DNA from: Ignatzschineria rhizosphaerae
Lineage (GTDB): Bacteria > Pseudomonadota > Gammaproteobacteria > Cardiobacteriales > Wohlfahrtiimonadaceae
DNA length: 64,000 nt
Assembly (NCBI RefSeq): GCF_022655595.1
Contig: NZ_CP093379.1
Span: forward strand, 95,001 to 159,000
Reading direction: 5' to 3'
Shown here piece after piece: positions 1 through 10,440 of this stretch (position 1 is the first letter of the stretch; each line of letters starts with the position of its first letter). The notes under the pieces are model-generated. The model did not search any database, was not told the DNA's origin, and saw nothing but the letters and a program-made list of their open reading frames with translations. The position numbers and the translations under genes are program-made.

Positions 1-1421
<1,421 letters not shown>

Positions 1422-1597
1422 TAATAGGTCTTAGACAATTTTGATACGAAACATGATAAAAGACTGTTTCACTAAAGTTCAAAATGAATACAAAATAACT
1501 TAAATAAAACGAAAGTTTGCTGTTATAATACCAACTAATCAAATTTATTCAGTGAGTGGAGTCACAATAAAAAAGACTTCAAGCGCGAACCAGTTTT

Positions 1598-1712
1598 CCT
1601 GGGGAGAATAGCACTATGGTACCACCTGATCCCATCCCGAACTCAGAAGTGAAACGTAGTAGCGCCGATGGTAGTGTGGGAGATCCCATGTGAGAGTAGG
1701 TCACCCCCAGGG
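1598..1712 (+). rRNA. 5S ribosomal RNA
   Basis: The conserved core CCCGAACTCAGAAGTGAAAC (loop A/helix III) lies near 1635-1654 and GCGCCGATGGTAGTGTGGG near 1662-1680. The ends CCTGGGG (from 1598) and CCCCAGG (to about 1712) pair to close helix I, giving a length of about 115 nt, normal for the family. It follows the 23S gene in the standard rrn order and is followed by a strong terminator. Confidence 0.97.
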
Positions 1713-1723
1713 CTTAATATAGG

Positions 1724-1759
1724 AAACCTCTAGTTCAGATGAGCTAGAGGTTTTTCTTT
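1724..1759 (+). terminator. rrn operon terminator
   Basis: A 10 bp perfect stem (AAACCTCTAG / CTAGAGGTTT) with a 10 nt loop is followed by a T-rich run, placed 11 nt after 5S rRNA. It is the expected intrinsic terminator of the rRNA operon. Confidence 0.85.
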
Positions 1760-1852
1760 TGCCTGGAGAAAAGTAAAAGATAAAAGGAAGTTAGAAAAGT
1801 GAGGGCAAAGAGGGGAAGGTTCTTTACCCCAGAGACATGGAAGATGCTTCTC

Positions 1853-2595
1853 CTGCTGGCATGTAGATCAGAAAGAGACGAGATATTGACTCTGGCGATG
1901 GCTGAGCCTTAATAAGTACCATTAATCTCCTGCGAAAGCGCTGTGAAGTTAGAGGGATCTCATGGTTGCCGGTGTAATGTTCGAACTTCTTTGCTAGCTG
2001 AGCCACGGCAACTTGGGGAACCTTAGTTCTTTAGAGTTTTTTAGATATTAAACAAAGCTAAGGATACTCTTAATAAGTAATTATTTTGGTACTGAGATGA
2101 GCCTGTTCTTACTTAGAGTGATTTAGAAAAAATGAGAAGAAATAGAAGTTAATAATCTGCCGGCATGCAGACCAGAAAGAGACGGGATATTGACTCCGGC
2201 GACGGTTGAGCCTTGATAAGCACACATTATTTAGCCTGACAGTAATGCGAGGTTAGAAAGTCTATAAAGTTGCCGGAGTAACGTGCAAACTTCTTTTACA
2301 GCTGAGCCGCGGCAATTTGGGGAACCTTAGTTCTTTAGAGTTTTTTAGATATTAAATAAAGCAAGGATACTCTTAATAAGTAATTATTTTGGTACTGAGG
2401 TGAACCTGTTCTTACTTAGAGTGATTTAGAAAAAATGAGAAGAAATAGAAGTTAATAATCTGCCGGCATGCAGACCAGAAAGAGACGGGATATTGACTCC
2501 GGCGACGGTTGAGCCTTGATAAGCACATTTTATTTAGCCTTATAGTAATGCGAGGTTAGAAGGATCTATAAAGTTGCTGGGGGAACATTTGAATT
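1853..2595. repeat. Imperfect tandem repeat, unit about 303 bp, ~2.4 copies
   Basis: The block starting CTGCYGGCATG recurs at 1853, 2157 and 2460, so the period is 304 and 303 bp. Copies 1 and 2 are full; copy 3 runs to about 2595, where similarity fades. Copies 2 and 3 are nearly identical over long stretches (for example TGCCGGCATGCAGACCAG onward), while copy 1 is more diverged. No convincing reading frame is conserved across the units. Copy 2 contains complementary ACTCCGGC and GCCGGAGT segments, so a folded RNA is possible, but the pairing is not kept well in copies 1 and 3. Function unknown. Confidence 0.85.
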
Positions 2596-2941
2596 TTTTC
2601 ATAGCTGATAAATGATGCTAAATGAGGTTTATATCTCAAGAAGTTTTAAGGAAGAAATGATTTAGGAGGTAAGTGCATCTTTGGGCTAAATTTTTTAGTT
2701 AATAATAATGTTGCTAATTAACTGTATGATTATATTGATATTTATGGGCGCTACAAAGATGCTTAATATAGTTTTTTTTAAATTTAGCTAGATATTTTAG
2801 AGGCTTTAGTTCAAGGTCTGTCCTCAGAAAAATAAACTTTTATAGAGGAAAAATTTCTAGCTAAAGGTAAATTGGTATAAGAGATTTTATGGATAAATCG
2901 TTAGGGAGTAAACTTAAAATATTAAGGTGGATTTTAATCCA
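2596..2941. other. Gene-free AT-rich stretch
   Basis: No plausible coding frame, tRNA or clear regulatory site is visible between the tandem repeat and the dnaB terminator. Stops are frequent in all frames and the sequence is strongly AT-rich. Confidence 0.6.
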
Positions 2942-2942
2942 T

Positions 2943-2981
2943 AAAAAAGCCCAAACCTTATCACTGGTTTGAGCTTTTTTG
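2943..2981 (-). terminator. dnaB terminator
   Basis: Read on the minus strand after dnaB, a stem of AAAAAAGC-CAAACC pairing with GGTTTG-GCTTTTTT encloses an 8 nt loop. The A/T flanks would allow termination in both directions. Confidence 0.8.
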
Positions 2982-2997
2982 TTCCTGTTTAGAGAAT

Positions 2998-4389
2998 TTA
3001 CTCATCCACAAATTGATCTGCGAAATCTCTAGTCGACAGATTCATAAATCGTGAGAACTTCCCTTGGAAGCTAAGTTTTACTGTCCCGATTGGACCGTTA
3101 CGTTGTTTTGCGATGATCACTTCAGCAACTCCTTTCTCAGGAGATTCTTCGTTATAAACTTCATCACGATAAACAAAACAAATTAAATCAGCATCCTGCT
3201 CGATTGCTCCTGAGTCACGCAGGTCACTCATTACTGGCCGTTTGTTAGGTCTTTGCTCAAGGCTACGGTTAAGCTGTGAAAGTACGATAACAGGAACATT
3301 TAACTCCCTGGCCATTAATTTAAGAGAACGGGATATCTCGGAGACTTCAGCTACACGTTGGTCAGACATGCCAGGAATACTCATTAATTGTAGGTAATCC
3401 ACCATAACTAAGCCAAGCTGGCCGTGATCACGTTGAAGACGGCGAGCTCTTGAGCGCATCTCTGAGGGGCTAAGTCCACTCGTGTCATCGATAAAGATTT
3501 TTGTTTGAGCGAGCGTTTTAGTGGCATCACTGAGTTTTTTAGCTTCAATATCGTTGAGCTCACCCGTTCTGATCTTCCCTTGCTCAATACCGCCTATAGA
3601 TGCGAACATTCTCATTACTAGTTGTTCTGCTGGCATCTCAAGGCTGAAGATTGCAACAGGCTTATTGGTATACATGGCAACACGTTCAACCATATTCATG
3701 GCGATTGTTGTTTTACCCATTGAAGGACGACCGGCTACCACGATCATATCACCATTTTGTAGGCCTGATGTCATTTCATCAAATTGATCCCAGCCTGTAG
3801 GGGCACCTGTAATACCGCCTTTAGATTGTGCAAGCTCATCAATACGAGCAATTGTTGTTTTAAGAACATCACGAATATCAATAAGACCGGCATCTTGTTT
3901 ATTTCCTTGCTCTGCAATAGCAAAGACGGCTTGTTCAGCAAATTGGATTAATTCGTTACTATTTCGACCTTTGGGATTAAATCCTGAATCTGCGATATTA
4001 GTACCGACAGCAATGAGCTTGCGGACGACTGAGCGATCATAAACAATATTTGCATAAGCTTGAATATTACTGACCGAAGGCATATCTTGGGCTAGCGTTG
4101 CTAAGTAGGGAAGTCCACCAATCTCTTCTAATAATTCCCGTTGTTTTAAATCATCACTGACCGTGAGAATATCAACAGATTGCATCTCATTATAGAGACT
4201 TTGAATTGTTTCAAAGATCATTCGATGATTTTTGCTATAAAAATCGCCGGGAGATAAGATCCCATCAATACGATCCCAAGCATCTTTATCAATTAGTAGA
4301 CCACCGAGGACTGCTTGCTCAGCTTCTATAGAGTGTGGTGGTGTTTTTATTTGTGCAAGATCAGTATCATGCGGTTGTATATTTTGCAT
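2998..4389 (-). CDS. dnaB: Replicative DNA helicase DnaB
   Basis: Hexameric 5'-3' helicase that unwinds DNA at the replication fork and recruits primase. The 463 residues match the family length. The N-terminal domain (about 15-120, beginning PPHSIEAEQAVLGGLL) is the primase-interaction region. The RecA-like domain carries Walker A GRPSMGKT near 218-225, the conserved FSLEMPAEQLVMR segment, Walker B VMVDYLQL near 325, and the DLRDSGAIEQDAD region with the arginine-finger part downstream. It stands alone with its own terminator. No inteins or truncation are visible. Confidence 0.98.
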   Translation of the reverse strand: MQNIQPHDTDLAQIKTPPHSIEAEQAVLGGLLIDKDAWDRIDGILSPGDFYSKNHRMIFETIQSLYNEMQSVDILTVSDDLKQRELLEEIGGLPYLATLAQDMPSVSNIQAYANIVYDRSVVRKLIAVGTNIADSGFNPKGRNSNELIQFAEQAVFAIAEQGNKQDAGLIDIRDVLKTTIARIDELAQSKGGITGAPTGWDQFDEMTSGLQNGDMIVVAGRPSMGKTTIAMNMVERVAMYTNKPVAIFSLEMPAEQLVMRMFASIGGIEQGKIRTGELNDIEAKKLSDATKTLAQTKIFIDDTSGLSPSEMRSRARRLQRDHGQLGLVMVDYLQLMSIPGMSDQRVAEVSEISRSLKLMARELNVPVIVLSQLNRSLEQRPNKRPVMSDLRDSGAIEQDADLICFVYRDEVYNEESPEKGVAEVIIAKQRNGPIGTVKLSFQGKFSRFMNLSTRDFADQFVDE

Positions 4390-4676
4390 ATATCTTCAAT
4401 ATAATAAGAGGAGGATCAAAAATAGTGCTTTATTTTACCATGAGCAGAAAAAAATAGTTGCTTCCTTCACCGTCGCGTAATAGAATTTACGAGGTAACCA
4501 GCTTATTATTGAGATATTATATATAATATTAAATATAAATGTTTGAAATAATTTACAGTATGCGGGTTGCTTTTTTATAGAACGAATATTAGACTGACTT
4601 CTTGAAATAAGAAATAAAGTATAGTAAAAGACAGTGATTAGTTCTTGCAAGGACGGCACAAAGGGTTATATAGACA

Positions 4677-5300
4677 ATGAATAACAAATTAATTATTACA
4701 GATCGTGAATCATATATTAAGCAACATAATGAAATTGTTTGCGATAATAGACGAAACCTTTTAAAGGTTGCATCTGGAGTATTAGCAGGATCAGCTGCAT
4801 TTGGTATTTTTGGATTAAACCCAGCATTAGCAAAACAAGCATTATCTAATGAAAGAGAGCTTGTAATCTATACTCCGGCATTAGGTGAAACAACTCGAAC
4901 AGTTTATTGGGTGCCGGGTGAAGGCTATATCCGTGAATCATTAGATGAGATTTCATGGGCGCTACGTGATAGAAGAACAAAAACTGCAAAACTTTATGAC
5001 CCACATGTCTTAGATCAACTTTATGCATTAACGCTTCAATTAGGTTATTCAAAACCTGTTCACGGTTTAAGTGGCTACCGTTCACATAAAACTAATGAAA
5101 TGTTACGTAACACGATGCGTGGCGTTGCAAAGAGCAGCTTCCATACAAAAGCAAAAGCAATTGATATTCGTATGCCAGGCGTATCTACTCGTAATCTACG
5201 CAATTCAGCATTATCACTTAAAGCTGGTGGTGTTGGTTATTATAGCCGTTCAGCGTTCGTTCATATTGATAGCGGTGCGGTTAGAACATGGGGTAGTTAA
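4677..5300 (+). CDS. mepK: Tat-exported murein endopeptidase, YcbK/MepK family (DUF882)
   Basis: Predicted zinc peptidase that cuts peptidoglycan cross-links in the periplasm. A twin-arginine signal is visible (RRNLLK at 25-30, then a hydrophobic stretch ending near ALA at 50-52). The peptidase M15-like metal ligands are present: H156 and D163 in SFHTKAKAID, and H196 in FVHID. E. coli MepK is about 182 residues; this one has about 18 extra N-terminal residues before the Tat motif, so a later start is possible, but no in-frame ATG lies between residue 1 and the RR pair. No strong Shine-Dalgarno precedes the start. It is a single gene between dnaB (opposite strand) and the Nudix gene. Confidence 0.88.
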   Translation: MNNKLIITDRESYIKQHNEIVCDNRRNLLKVASGVLAGSAAFGIFGLNPALAKQALSNERELVIYTPALGETTRTVYWVPGEGYIRESLDEISWALRDRRTKTAKLYDPHVLDQLYALTLQLGYSKPVHGLSGYRSHKTNEMLRNTMRGVAKSSFHTKAKAIDIRMPGVSTRNLRNSALSLKAGGVGYYSRSAFVHIDSGAVRTWGS

Positions 5301-5321
5301 TCCCACAGATTTTATGAAAAG

Positions 5322-5350
5322 AGCCATTCTATTGAATGGCTTTTTTTTAT
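5322..5350 (+). terminator. mepK terminator
   Basis: An 8 bp stem AGCCATTC / GAATGGCT with a 4 nt loop is followed by eight T's, 22 nt after the stop codon. Confidence 0.85.
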
Positions 5351-5400
5351 TGAGTGATAATTGAGATCCTTTATTATTAATCCTTATAATAAGAGTGCTT

Positions 5401-6030
5401 ATGACGTTAGAGAAAAGAGAAGACTTCAATAAAGAGAATATAACGGTGACCAGTAAGCGCCGTATTTTTAATGGTTTTTTTAAAATTGATGAAGTGATAG
5501 TAGATCACGATTGTTTTGATGGTGGCCGATTTGAGAATGTTCGCCGAGAAGTCATTGTAAAGTGCGATACGGTCAGTATTTTACTTTATGACCCTTTACG
5601 TGATGAATTGCTGTTTATCCGTCAATTGCGAGTGCCTTTAATAGAGCGAGAAGAGCGAAGATCTCCTTGGACTATTGAGATCGTAGCAGGAACAATCGAT
5701 CGAGATGAGACTCCGGAATCTATTATTATTGCCGAGGCAGAAGAAGAAGCTGGAGTTGAGATTAAAAAGCTTATTCCTATTTATGATTATTTTCCTTCAA
5801 CAGGAGGAAGTCCTGGGAAGATGTATCTCTATTTAGGATTATGTGATTTAACAAATGCCGGCGGATTATATGGACTGGAAGAAGAGTCTGAAGATATTGA
5901 AGCTTTTGTGATTAGCCGAGAAGCTGGGTTTGAACTATTGGCTAAGGGAATGCTAGATAATGGTTTTACCCTGATTGCAATGCTCTGGTTTCAGCTACAT
6001 TATCGAGATTATCTAGGAAAACCAATTTAA
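5401..6030 (+). CDS. nudF: Nudix hydrolase, ADP-ribose pyrophosphatase-like
   Basis: Likely cleaves ADP-ribose to AMP and ribose-5-phosphate. At about 209 residues it matches NudF (209 in E. coli). The Nudix box follows G-x5-E-x7-xE-x-x-EE-x-G-V (GTIDRDE ... AEAEEEAGV), with the three catalytic glutamates kept. The arginine that normally precedes the first of these glutamates is alanine (AE in place of RE), an unusual change in a position that usually orients the catalytic Glu. The ATG at 5401 is preferred over GTG 5395 because AAGAG lies 5 nt before it. A monocistronic gene. Confidence 0.85.
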   Translation: MTLEKREDFNKENITVTSKRRIFNGFFKIDEVIVDHDCFDGGRFENVRREVIVKCDTVSILLYDPLRDELLFIRQLRVPLIEREERRSPWTIEIVAGTIDRDETPESIIIAEAEEEAGVEIKKLIPIYDYFPSTGGSPGKMYLYLGLCDLTNAGGLYGLEEESEDIEAFVISREAGFELLAKGMLDNGFTLIAMLWFQLHYRDYLGKPI

Positions 6031-6181
6031 GAGAGTATTTTCCTTGTTAGTAAGGAGCCTCAATTTTAAATAGATAGTGCTACAATGATTAAAGTAGTAA
6101 TTTAAATATTGTCGTGATGACAACAATTACTGCGATTAATGACTATAAATCTATCTGTAAAATCACAGAGGGGAGGCACCT

Positions 6182-6802
6182 ATGTTATTAGAAATTCATC
6201 CTGAGAGCCCGCAAGCAAGGCTTATAGAGCAAGTTGTTACAATCTTCCGTAATGAAGGCGTTGTTGTTTATCCAACTGACTCAAGTTATGCGATAGGCTG
6301 CATGCTTGGCAATCAGAAAGGAATTGACCGAATTTTAAAGATTCGACAAGAGAGTGCTAAGAATCACTATTTCTCTTTAATTTGTCAGGATCTCTCTGAG
6401 TTATCCCATTATGCGATCGTTGATAATCCCCAATATCGACTATTAAAGGCGATTTTACCAGGGGCTTATACTCTTATATTGAAAGGTACGAGGGAAGTGC
6501 CTAAAAAACTTTTGATGCCTAAAAGAAATACAGTAGGACTTCGTGTTCCAAATCATGTTATAATCCAAGCTGTTTTAGCAGAGCTCGGGGCTCCGATCCT
6601 CTCAACAACGTTAAAAGTACCTGGTTATGAAGCATATGAGCTCAATGATGCCTCTATAATCAGTGATGTGATCGGTGATCACGTTGACGCTATTATAGAT
6701 GGCGGTGCTTGTAGCATGGAGCCAACGACAGTGATAGATTTGAGCAATGGTGCTCCAGAAATATTACGAAAGGGGCAAGGCTCCACCACATTATTTGAAT
6801 AA
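6182..6802 (+). CDS. yciO: YciO, YrdC/Sua5-domain protein
   Basis: A YrdC-fold protein of 206 residues, the same length as E. coli YciO. It shares the YciO-type start ([12 protein letters not shown]), the nucleotide-binding [14 protein letters not shown] segment and the closing PTTVIDL...ILRKGQGS. YrdC-domain proteins bind ATP, threonine and RNA; TsaC/Sua5 makes threonylcarbamoyl-AMP for the t6A modification, while the role of YciO is less settled. Called YciO, not TsaC, on the basis of these shared segments. The start has GGGAGG at 6171-6176. Upstream of rplS with its own spacing. Confidence 0.88.
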   Translation: MLLEIHPESPQARLIEQVVTIFRNEGVVVYPTDSSYAIGCMLGNQKGIDRILKIRQESAKNHYFSLICQDLSELSHYAIVDNPQYRLLKAILPGAYTLILKGTREVPKKLLMPKRNTVGLRVPNHVIIQAVLAELGAPILSTTLKVPGYEAYELNDASIISDVIGDHVDAIIDGGACSMEPTTVIDLSNGAPEILRKGQGSTTLFE

Positions 6803-6830
6803 AAGTGGTACCAATATTGAATTATTGGTG

Positions 6831-6836
6831 TATAAT
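6831..6836 (+). promoter_or_regulatory. Candidate -10 element before rplS
   Basis: TATAAT lies 58 nt upstream of the rplS start, in the gap after yciO. No good -35 is seen at 16-18 bp spacing. The hexamer suggests rplS can be transcribed from its own promoter. Confidence 0.35.
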
Positions 6837-6893
6837 GCTTTGCTTAGAATAAATCTGGGTAAGATGGTTATTACATTAGAAGGTTTAACGACA

Positions 6894-7265
6894 ATGAATA
6901 TTATTAAACAATTAGAGCAAGAAGCGATGCAAGGTAAAGAGCTTCCTGCTTTTAACCCTGGCGATACTGTTATCGTAAATGTAAGGGTTAAAGAGGGCGA
7001 CCGCGAACGTATTCAGGCGTTTGAAGGCGTTGTAATCGCAATTAAGAGCCGTGGTTTAGGTTCATCTTTCATCGTAAGACGTATTTCTCACGGTGTTGGT
7101 ATGGAACGTACATTCCAAACTTATAGCCCACTTATTGCAAGCATTGATGTGAAACGTCGTGGTAGTGTTCGTCGTTCGAAACTCTACTACTTACGTGAGC
7201 TTTCAGGTCGTGCAGCAAGAATCAAAGAAAAATTACCAGCACGCAAAACTGCGAAAACTGCATAA
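6894..7265 (+). CDS. rplS: 50S ribosomal protein L19
   Basis: Large-subunit protein at the 30S/50S interface. The 123 residues contain the L19 hallmarks [29 protein letters not shown], and the basic [25 protein letters not shown] near the C-terminus. The ATG at 6894 is chosen because it gives the standard [12 protein letters not shown] start and has GAAGG 11 nt upstream; the frame is open further back but has no family similarity there. In most gammaproteobacteria rplS ends the rpsP-rimM-trmD-rplS operon; here it follows yciO and those genes are not adjacent. Confidence 0.97.
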   Translation: MNIIKQLEQEAMQGKELPAFNPGDTVIVNVRVKEGDRERIQAFEGVVIAIKSRGLGSSFIVRRISHGVGMERTFQTYSPLIASIDVKRRGSVRRSKLYYLRELSGRAARIKEKLPARKTAKTA

Positions 7266-7291
7266 TTTTTCGAGATTGCTCGATACAGGAC

Positions 7292-7327
7292 AAAGCCTTG
7301 GTGAATATTTCATCAAGGCTTTTTTCT
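7292..7327 (+). terminator. rplS terminator
   Basis: A 9 bp stem AAAGCCTTG / CAAGGCTTT with a 12 nt loop is followed by a T run, 26 nt after the stop codon. Confidence 0.85.
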
Positions 7328-7423
7328 TTATTGATTGTTTTTTTCAAATAAAGCCCTCATATTGTATGCATCAGTAATACTAGTTAAACCTACTGGTAAA
7401 TAGTAATGAAATAAGGAGATTTC

Positions 7424-8308
7424 ATGTTTAAAAGAGTAGCTTTATGGATGATGATGAACATGGCGGTAATCGCTGTGATTACGGTTATTTTAAAGATTAC
7501 AGGGCTCGACACGGCAATTTCTGGTGGTCGGGGATTATTTCCAATGTTATTAGCTTGTGCCGTTGTGGGATTTGCAGGCTCGATCATCTCTTTGTTGATG
7601 TCAAAAAGCATGGTGAAGCGTTCAATGGGGGTTCATATTATTGAAACGCCTCAAAATGAATTTGAAGCTTGGTATGTTAATGTTGTACGTAGACAGGCAG
7701 AAGCTGTGGGTGTAAAAACACCGGAAATAGGGATTTTTGAATCGCCAGAACCCAATGCTTTTGCAACAGGTGCCAGTCGTAATAATTCATTAGTCGCTAT
7801 TAGTACAGGCTTGACTCAAGTAATGAATAAAGATGAGATTGAAGCGGTTATAGGTCATGAGATGGCTCACGTTGCCAATGGAGATATGGTGACGATGGCA
7901 TTATTGCAAGGCGTTTTAAATACCTTTGTGGTCTTTTTCTCACGAATTATTGCACAAGCTATTGCCTCAAGAGGGAACTCGGAAGGGGAAGCTACTAATT
8001 CTGGAATCTACTTCATTGTGACGATTGTTTTACAAATTGTCTTTGGCTTTTTGGCACAAATTATTGCTAGCTGGTTTAGTCGTTATCGAGAGTATCGGGC
8101 TGATGAAGGTGGCGCTAGATTAACCTCTAATCGACAAATGGCAAATGCTTTAGATGCGCTTCGTCGTCGCCCTGAGTTAAATCAGGATCTGCCAGGGGAG
8201 TTTGCTGCATTTGGTTTTACCGGTTCTTTAAGAGACCTTTTCAGTACACATCCCCCTTTAGAAAAGCGTATAGAAGCATTATTAGCAGCTGAGCGCCGTA
8301 ATGGTTAA
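7424..8308 (+). CDS. htpX: Membrane zinc metalloprotease HtpX
   Basis: Heat-shock-type inner-membrane protease that helps FtsH degrade misfolded membrane proteins (family knowledge). The 294 residues match E. coli HtpX (293). Two N-terminal membrane segments (about 5-27 and 37-58) precede the zinc motif HEMAHVANGD (HExxH, near 143-147). Two further membrane segments follow (about 160-175 and 192-215), then the third zinc-ligand region RYREYRADEGGA. ATAAGGAG lies just before the ATG. Monocistronic. Confidence 0.96.
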   Translation: MFKRVALWMMMNMAVIAVITVILKITGLDTAISGGRGLFPMLLACAVVGFAGSIISLLMSKSMVKRSMGVHIIETPQNEFEAWYVNVVRRQAEAVGVKTPEIGIFESPEPNAFATGASRNNSLVAISTGLTQVMNKDEIEAVIGHEMAHVANGDMVTMALLQGVLNTFVVFFSRIIAQAIASRGNSEGEATNSGIYFIVTIVLQIVFGFLAQIIASWFSRYREYRADEGGARLTSNRQMANALDALRRRPELNQDLPGEFAAFGFTGSLRDLFSTHPPLEKRIEALLAAERRNG

Positions 8309-8477
8309 TTAGCCGTAATAGCTATTATGGTGAACTCCGTTTAAAAGTGACAGAAGTTAGATTGCCGGCGCTTGGTTATGAGCAGTGTAAGCATTACTCT
8401 ATCAGGCATCGTGTAAGCTAGTTTAGTTTACAGGCTACATTTTTTGAATAGTGATTTTTAAATCGGGGCGACAATAA

Positions 8478-8509
8478 AAAACCTAGTTGAATATTAACTA
8501 GGTTTTTTT
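8478..8509 (+). terminator. Terminator between htpX and the IclR gene
   Basis: An 11 bp stem AAAACCTAGTT / AACTAGGTTTT with a 7 nt loop has A's before and T's after, so it can serve both htpX (plus strand) and the IclR gene (minus strand). Confidence 0.8.
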
Positions 8510-8563
8510 ATTTCCTCTCTGATTGAAAGAGGAAGAGAGGTTCTTGTTTAGTGAGCGTTATCT

Positions 8564-9370
8564 TTAGATGAAACTTGTTAAAAGTGCTGCCGATTTTAAA
8601 AGCTCAGGTAAGAAATGCGCTTTAATATCATTAATACTCTTTTTGAGAATGTGAGTGCTAATACTAATAGAAGCAATCACTTTCCCGCCACGATCAAATA
8701 CAGGAACCGCGATAGAGCAGAGGCCAATCTCTAACTCTTGATCGATAATGGCATAGCCTTGCTCTTTCACTTTTTTAAATTCTTTTAAAAGAGCTTCTAC
8801 TTCGTAGATTGTCTTATCGGTATAAGGGATTAACTGCGAATGGGCTAGAATTTCGCGTTGCCTCTCTTCTGGTTCAGCAGACAGTAGAACCCTGCCCATA
8901 GAAGAGCAATATGCCGGTAAATGTGTCCCAATTGTGAAGGTATTAGACATTATTTTCTGCGTGATTTCGGAAGATCTAGCGATATAGATCACCTCATTTT
9001 GTACTAAAACAGCCATAGTGGCGGTTTCATTTAATTCGCGTGTAATATTTTCTAATATGGGTTGAGCTGTGCTTGAGAGCGTTTGTGAATTAATGTAGCT
9101 ATGGGCAATCATCAAGACCTTTGGAGAGAGCTCATAATAGCGATCATCTTGAATGACATAACCTAATTCAGCAAGCGTAAAAAGACCTCGGCGCACTGTT
9201 GCTCGTGGAAAGCCTGTTTCTTTGGCAATATCTGAGATTGTTTGTGCACGTTTACAGGTGGAGAGAACTTCAAATATAATTAATCCTCTAGCAAAAGAGC
9301 TTAAAAAATCTGAGTTATCTGCATGTTTTTCTAAGATCGGAGAGATCTCTTCTAGGAGTTTTTTTTGCAT
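8564..9370 (-). CDS. IclR-family transcriptional regulator (first of pair)
   Basis: DNA-binding regulator of the PcaR/PcaU/PobR type, usually sensing an aromatic-pathway intermediate. The 268 residues show an N-terminal winged helix-turn-helix (QTISDIAKETGFPRATVRRGLFTL, about 45-70) and a C-terminal IclR effector domain with the conserved YCSSMGRVLLS and EIGLCSIAVPVFD segments. ATG 9370 is chosen over the upstream ATG 9409 because AAGGAG lies 11 nt before it and because it aligns with the length of the neighbouring paralogue. It is clearly a paralogue of the gene at 9522-10325, the two reading in the same direction away from pcaIJF. Confidence 0.9.
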   Translation of the reverse strand: MQKKLLEEISPILEKHADNSDFLSSFARGLIIFEVLSTCKRAQTISDIAKETGFPRATVRRGLFTLAELGYVIQDDRYYELSPKVLMIAHSYINSQTLSSTAQPILENITRELNETATMAVLVQNEVIYIARSSEITQKIMSNTFTIGTHLPAYCSSMGRVLLSAEPEERQREILAHSQLIPYTDKTIYEVEALLKEFKKVKEQGYAIIDQELEIGLCSIAVPVFDRGGKVIASISISTHILKKSINDIKAHFLPELLKSAALLTSFI

Positions 9371-9521
9371 AATTTTTAGTGCTCCTTTTTTAAAAGGTTC
9401 CAATATCAATCGTATGATCGCTTATAAAGCTCAAGACGATTAAATAATCCTATGACATTTAACAAAGTCGCCTCAGCTAAATAGTGGAAGTCTCTTATCT
9501 AAGAGATGATTTGCTACATTA

Positions 9522-10325
9522 TTAAAGAAAAGTTTTTAAAAGGGAAGCTGATCTTTGGAGGATTGGCAGAAAATTATCTAACATCTCATCAATACTTGTT
9601 CTTAAGGCATGTGTACTAATATTGATTGCGGCAATTACTTTTCCTGATTTATCAAAAACAGGGACTGCGATAGAGCAGAGCCCGATCTCTAGTTCTTGAT
9701 CAATAATAGCGTAGCCTTGTTTTTGGACTTTTTCCAATTCTTGTAATAAGCCAACATCTGTATAGATTGTATTTTCTGTGTAGGCCTTGGGTTTTGATTC
9801 TAGAATAATTTCTCTCTGTTTCTCTTTAGGTAAGGCGGCTAGTAATACTCTCCCCATTGAAGTGCAATAGGCAGGTAATTGGCTTCCTATTGCTAAAGTG
9901 TTAGACATGATTCTTTGAGTATTTTCTGAAGATCTAGCAATATAAATAATTTGATTTTGCGTCAAGACTGCCATTGATGAGGCTTCATCAACTTCTTTAG
10001 TGATGTTTTCTAAAATAGGCTGTGCTGCATTAGGTAGAGGCTGAGAAGTTATAAAACTATGTGAGAGCATCAGAATTTTTGAAGTTAAAGTGTAATACCG
10101 CTCTTCTTGAGAGACATATCCTAATTGGATCAATGTATATAAGGCTCTTCTTACCGTTGCTCTTGGAAATTTTGTGATTTTTGAAATATCAGAAATTGTT
10201 AAAGGTTTTCGACTACTAGAAAGGATCTGAAAAATAGCCAAACCTCTTGCAAATGCACTAACAAAGTCAGGATCATCAGCATATTGGTCTAGAAGGGTTG
10301 ATAAAGTTGCTATTTCTTCTTGCAT
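9522..10325 (-). CDS. IclR-family transcriptional regulator (second of pair), divergent from pcaI
   Basis: Same family and architecture as the downstream paralogue: winged helix-turn-helix near 40-65 (LTISDISKITKFPRATVRRALYTL) and effector domain with YCTSMGRVLLA and EIGLCSIAVPVFD. It has 267 residues. It is transcribed divergently from the pcaIJF operon across a 215 bp gap that holds a repeated TTGTTCGA motif, the classic layout for a regulator of the adjacent operon. Which of the two paralogues controls pcaIJF, and with which ligand (3-oxoadipate, protocatechuate, cis,cis-muconate or other), cannot be read from sequence. Confidence 0.9.
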   Translation of the reverse strand: MQEEIATLSTLLDQYADDPDFVSAFARGLAIFQILSSSRKPLTISDISKITKFPRATVRRALYTLIQLGYVSQEERYYTLTSKILMLSHSFITSQPLPNAAQPILENITKEVDEASSMAVLTQNQIIYIARSSENTQRIMSNTLAIGSQLPAYCTSMGRVLLAALPKEKQREIILESKPKAYTENTIYTDVGLLQELEKVQKQGYAIIDQELEIGLCSIAVPVFDKSGKVIAAINISTHALRTSIDEMLDNFLPILQRSASLLKTFL

Positions 10326-10440
10326 AAAATGATTAATTTCCTAGGATTTTTTCTGGGTAAAGCCCCATTTTAATTGTTATTAGATTATAGGGCATAAGTG
10401 GTTTTAATGCTTTAAATAAAGATTATATGTTTTAAATTCT

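Noticed and set aside
1824-2006. A 60-codon minus-strand frame in the tandem repeat
   Set aside because: The frame is not conserved in the other copies and has no ribosome site.
1853-2595. Possible CRISPR array
   Set aside because: The unit is about 303 bp and continuous, with no short repeats alternating with unique spacers and no cas genes nearby.
4435-4659. A 74-codon frame upstream of dnaB
   Set aside because: Low-complexity AT-rich composition, no ribosome site, and it covers the dnaB promoter region.
6182-6802. Threonylcarbamoyl-AMP synthase TsaC
   Set aside because: Length, N-terminus and C-terminus match YciO; TsaC is shorter and starts differently.
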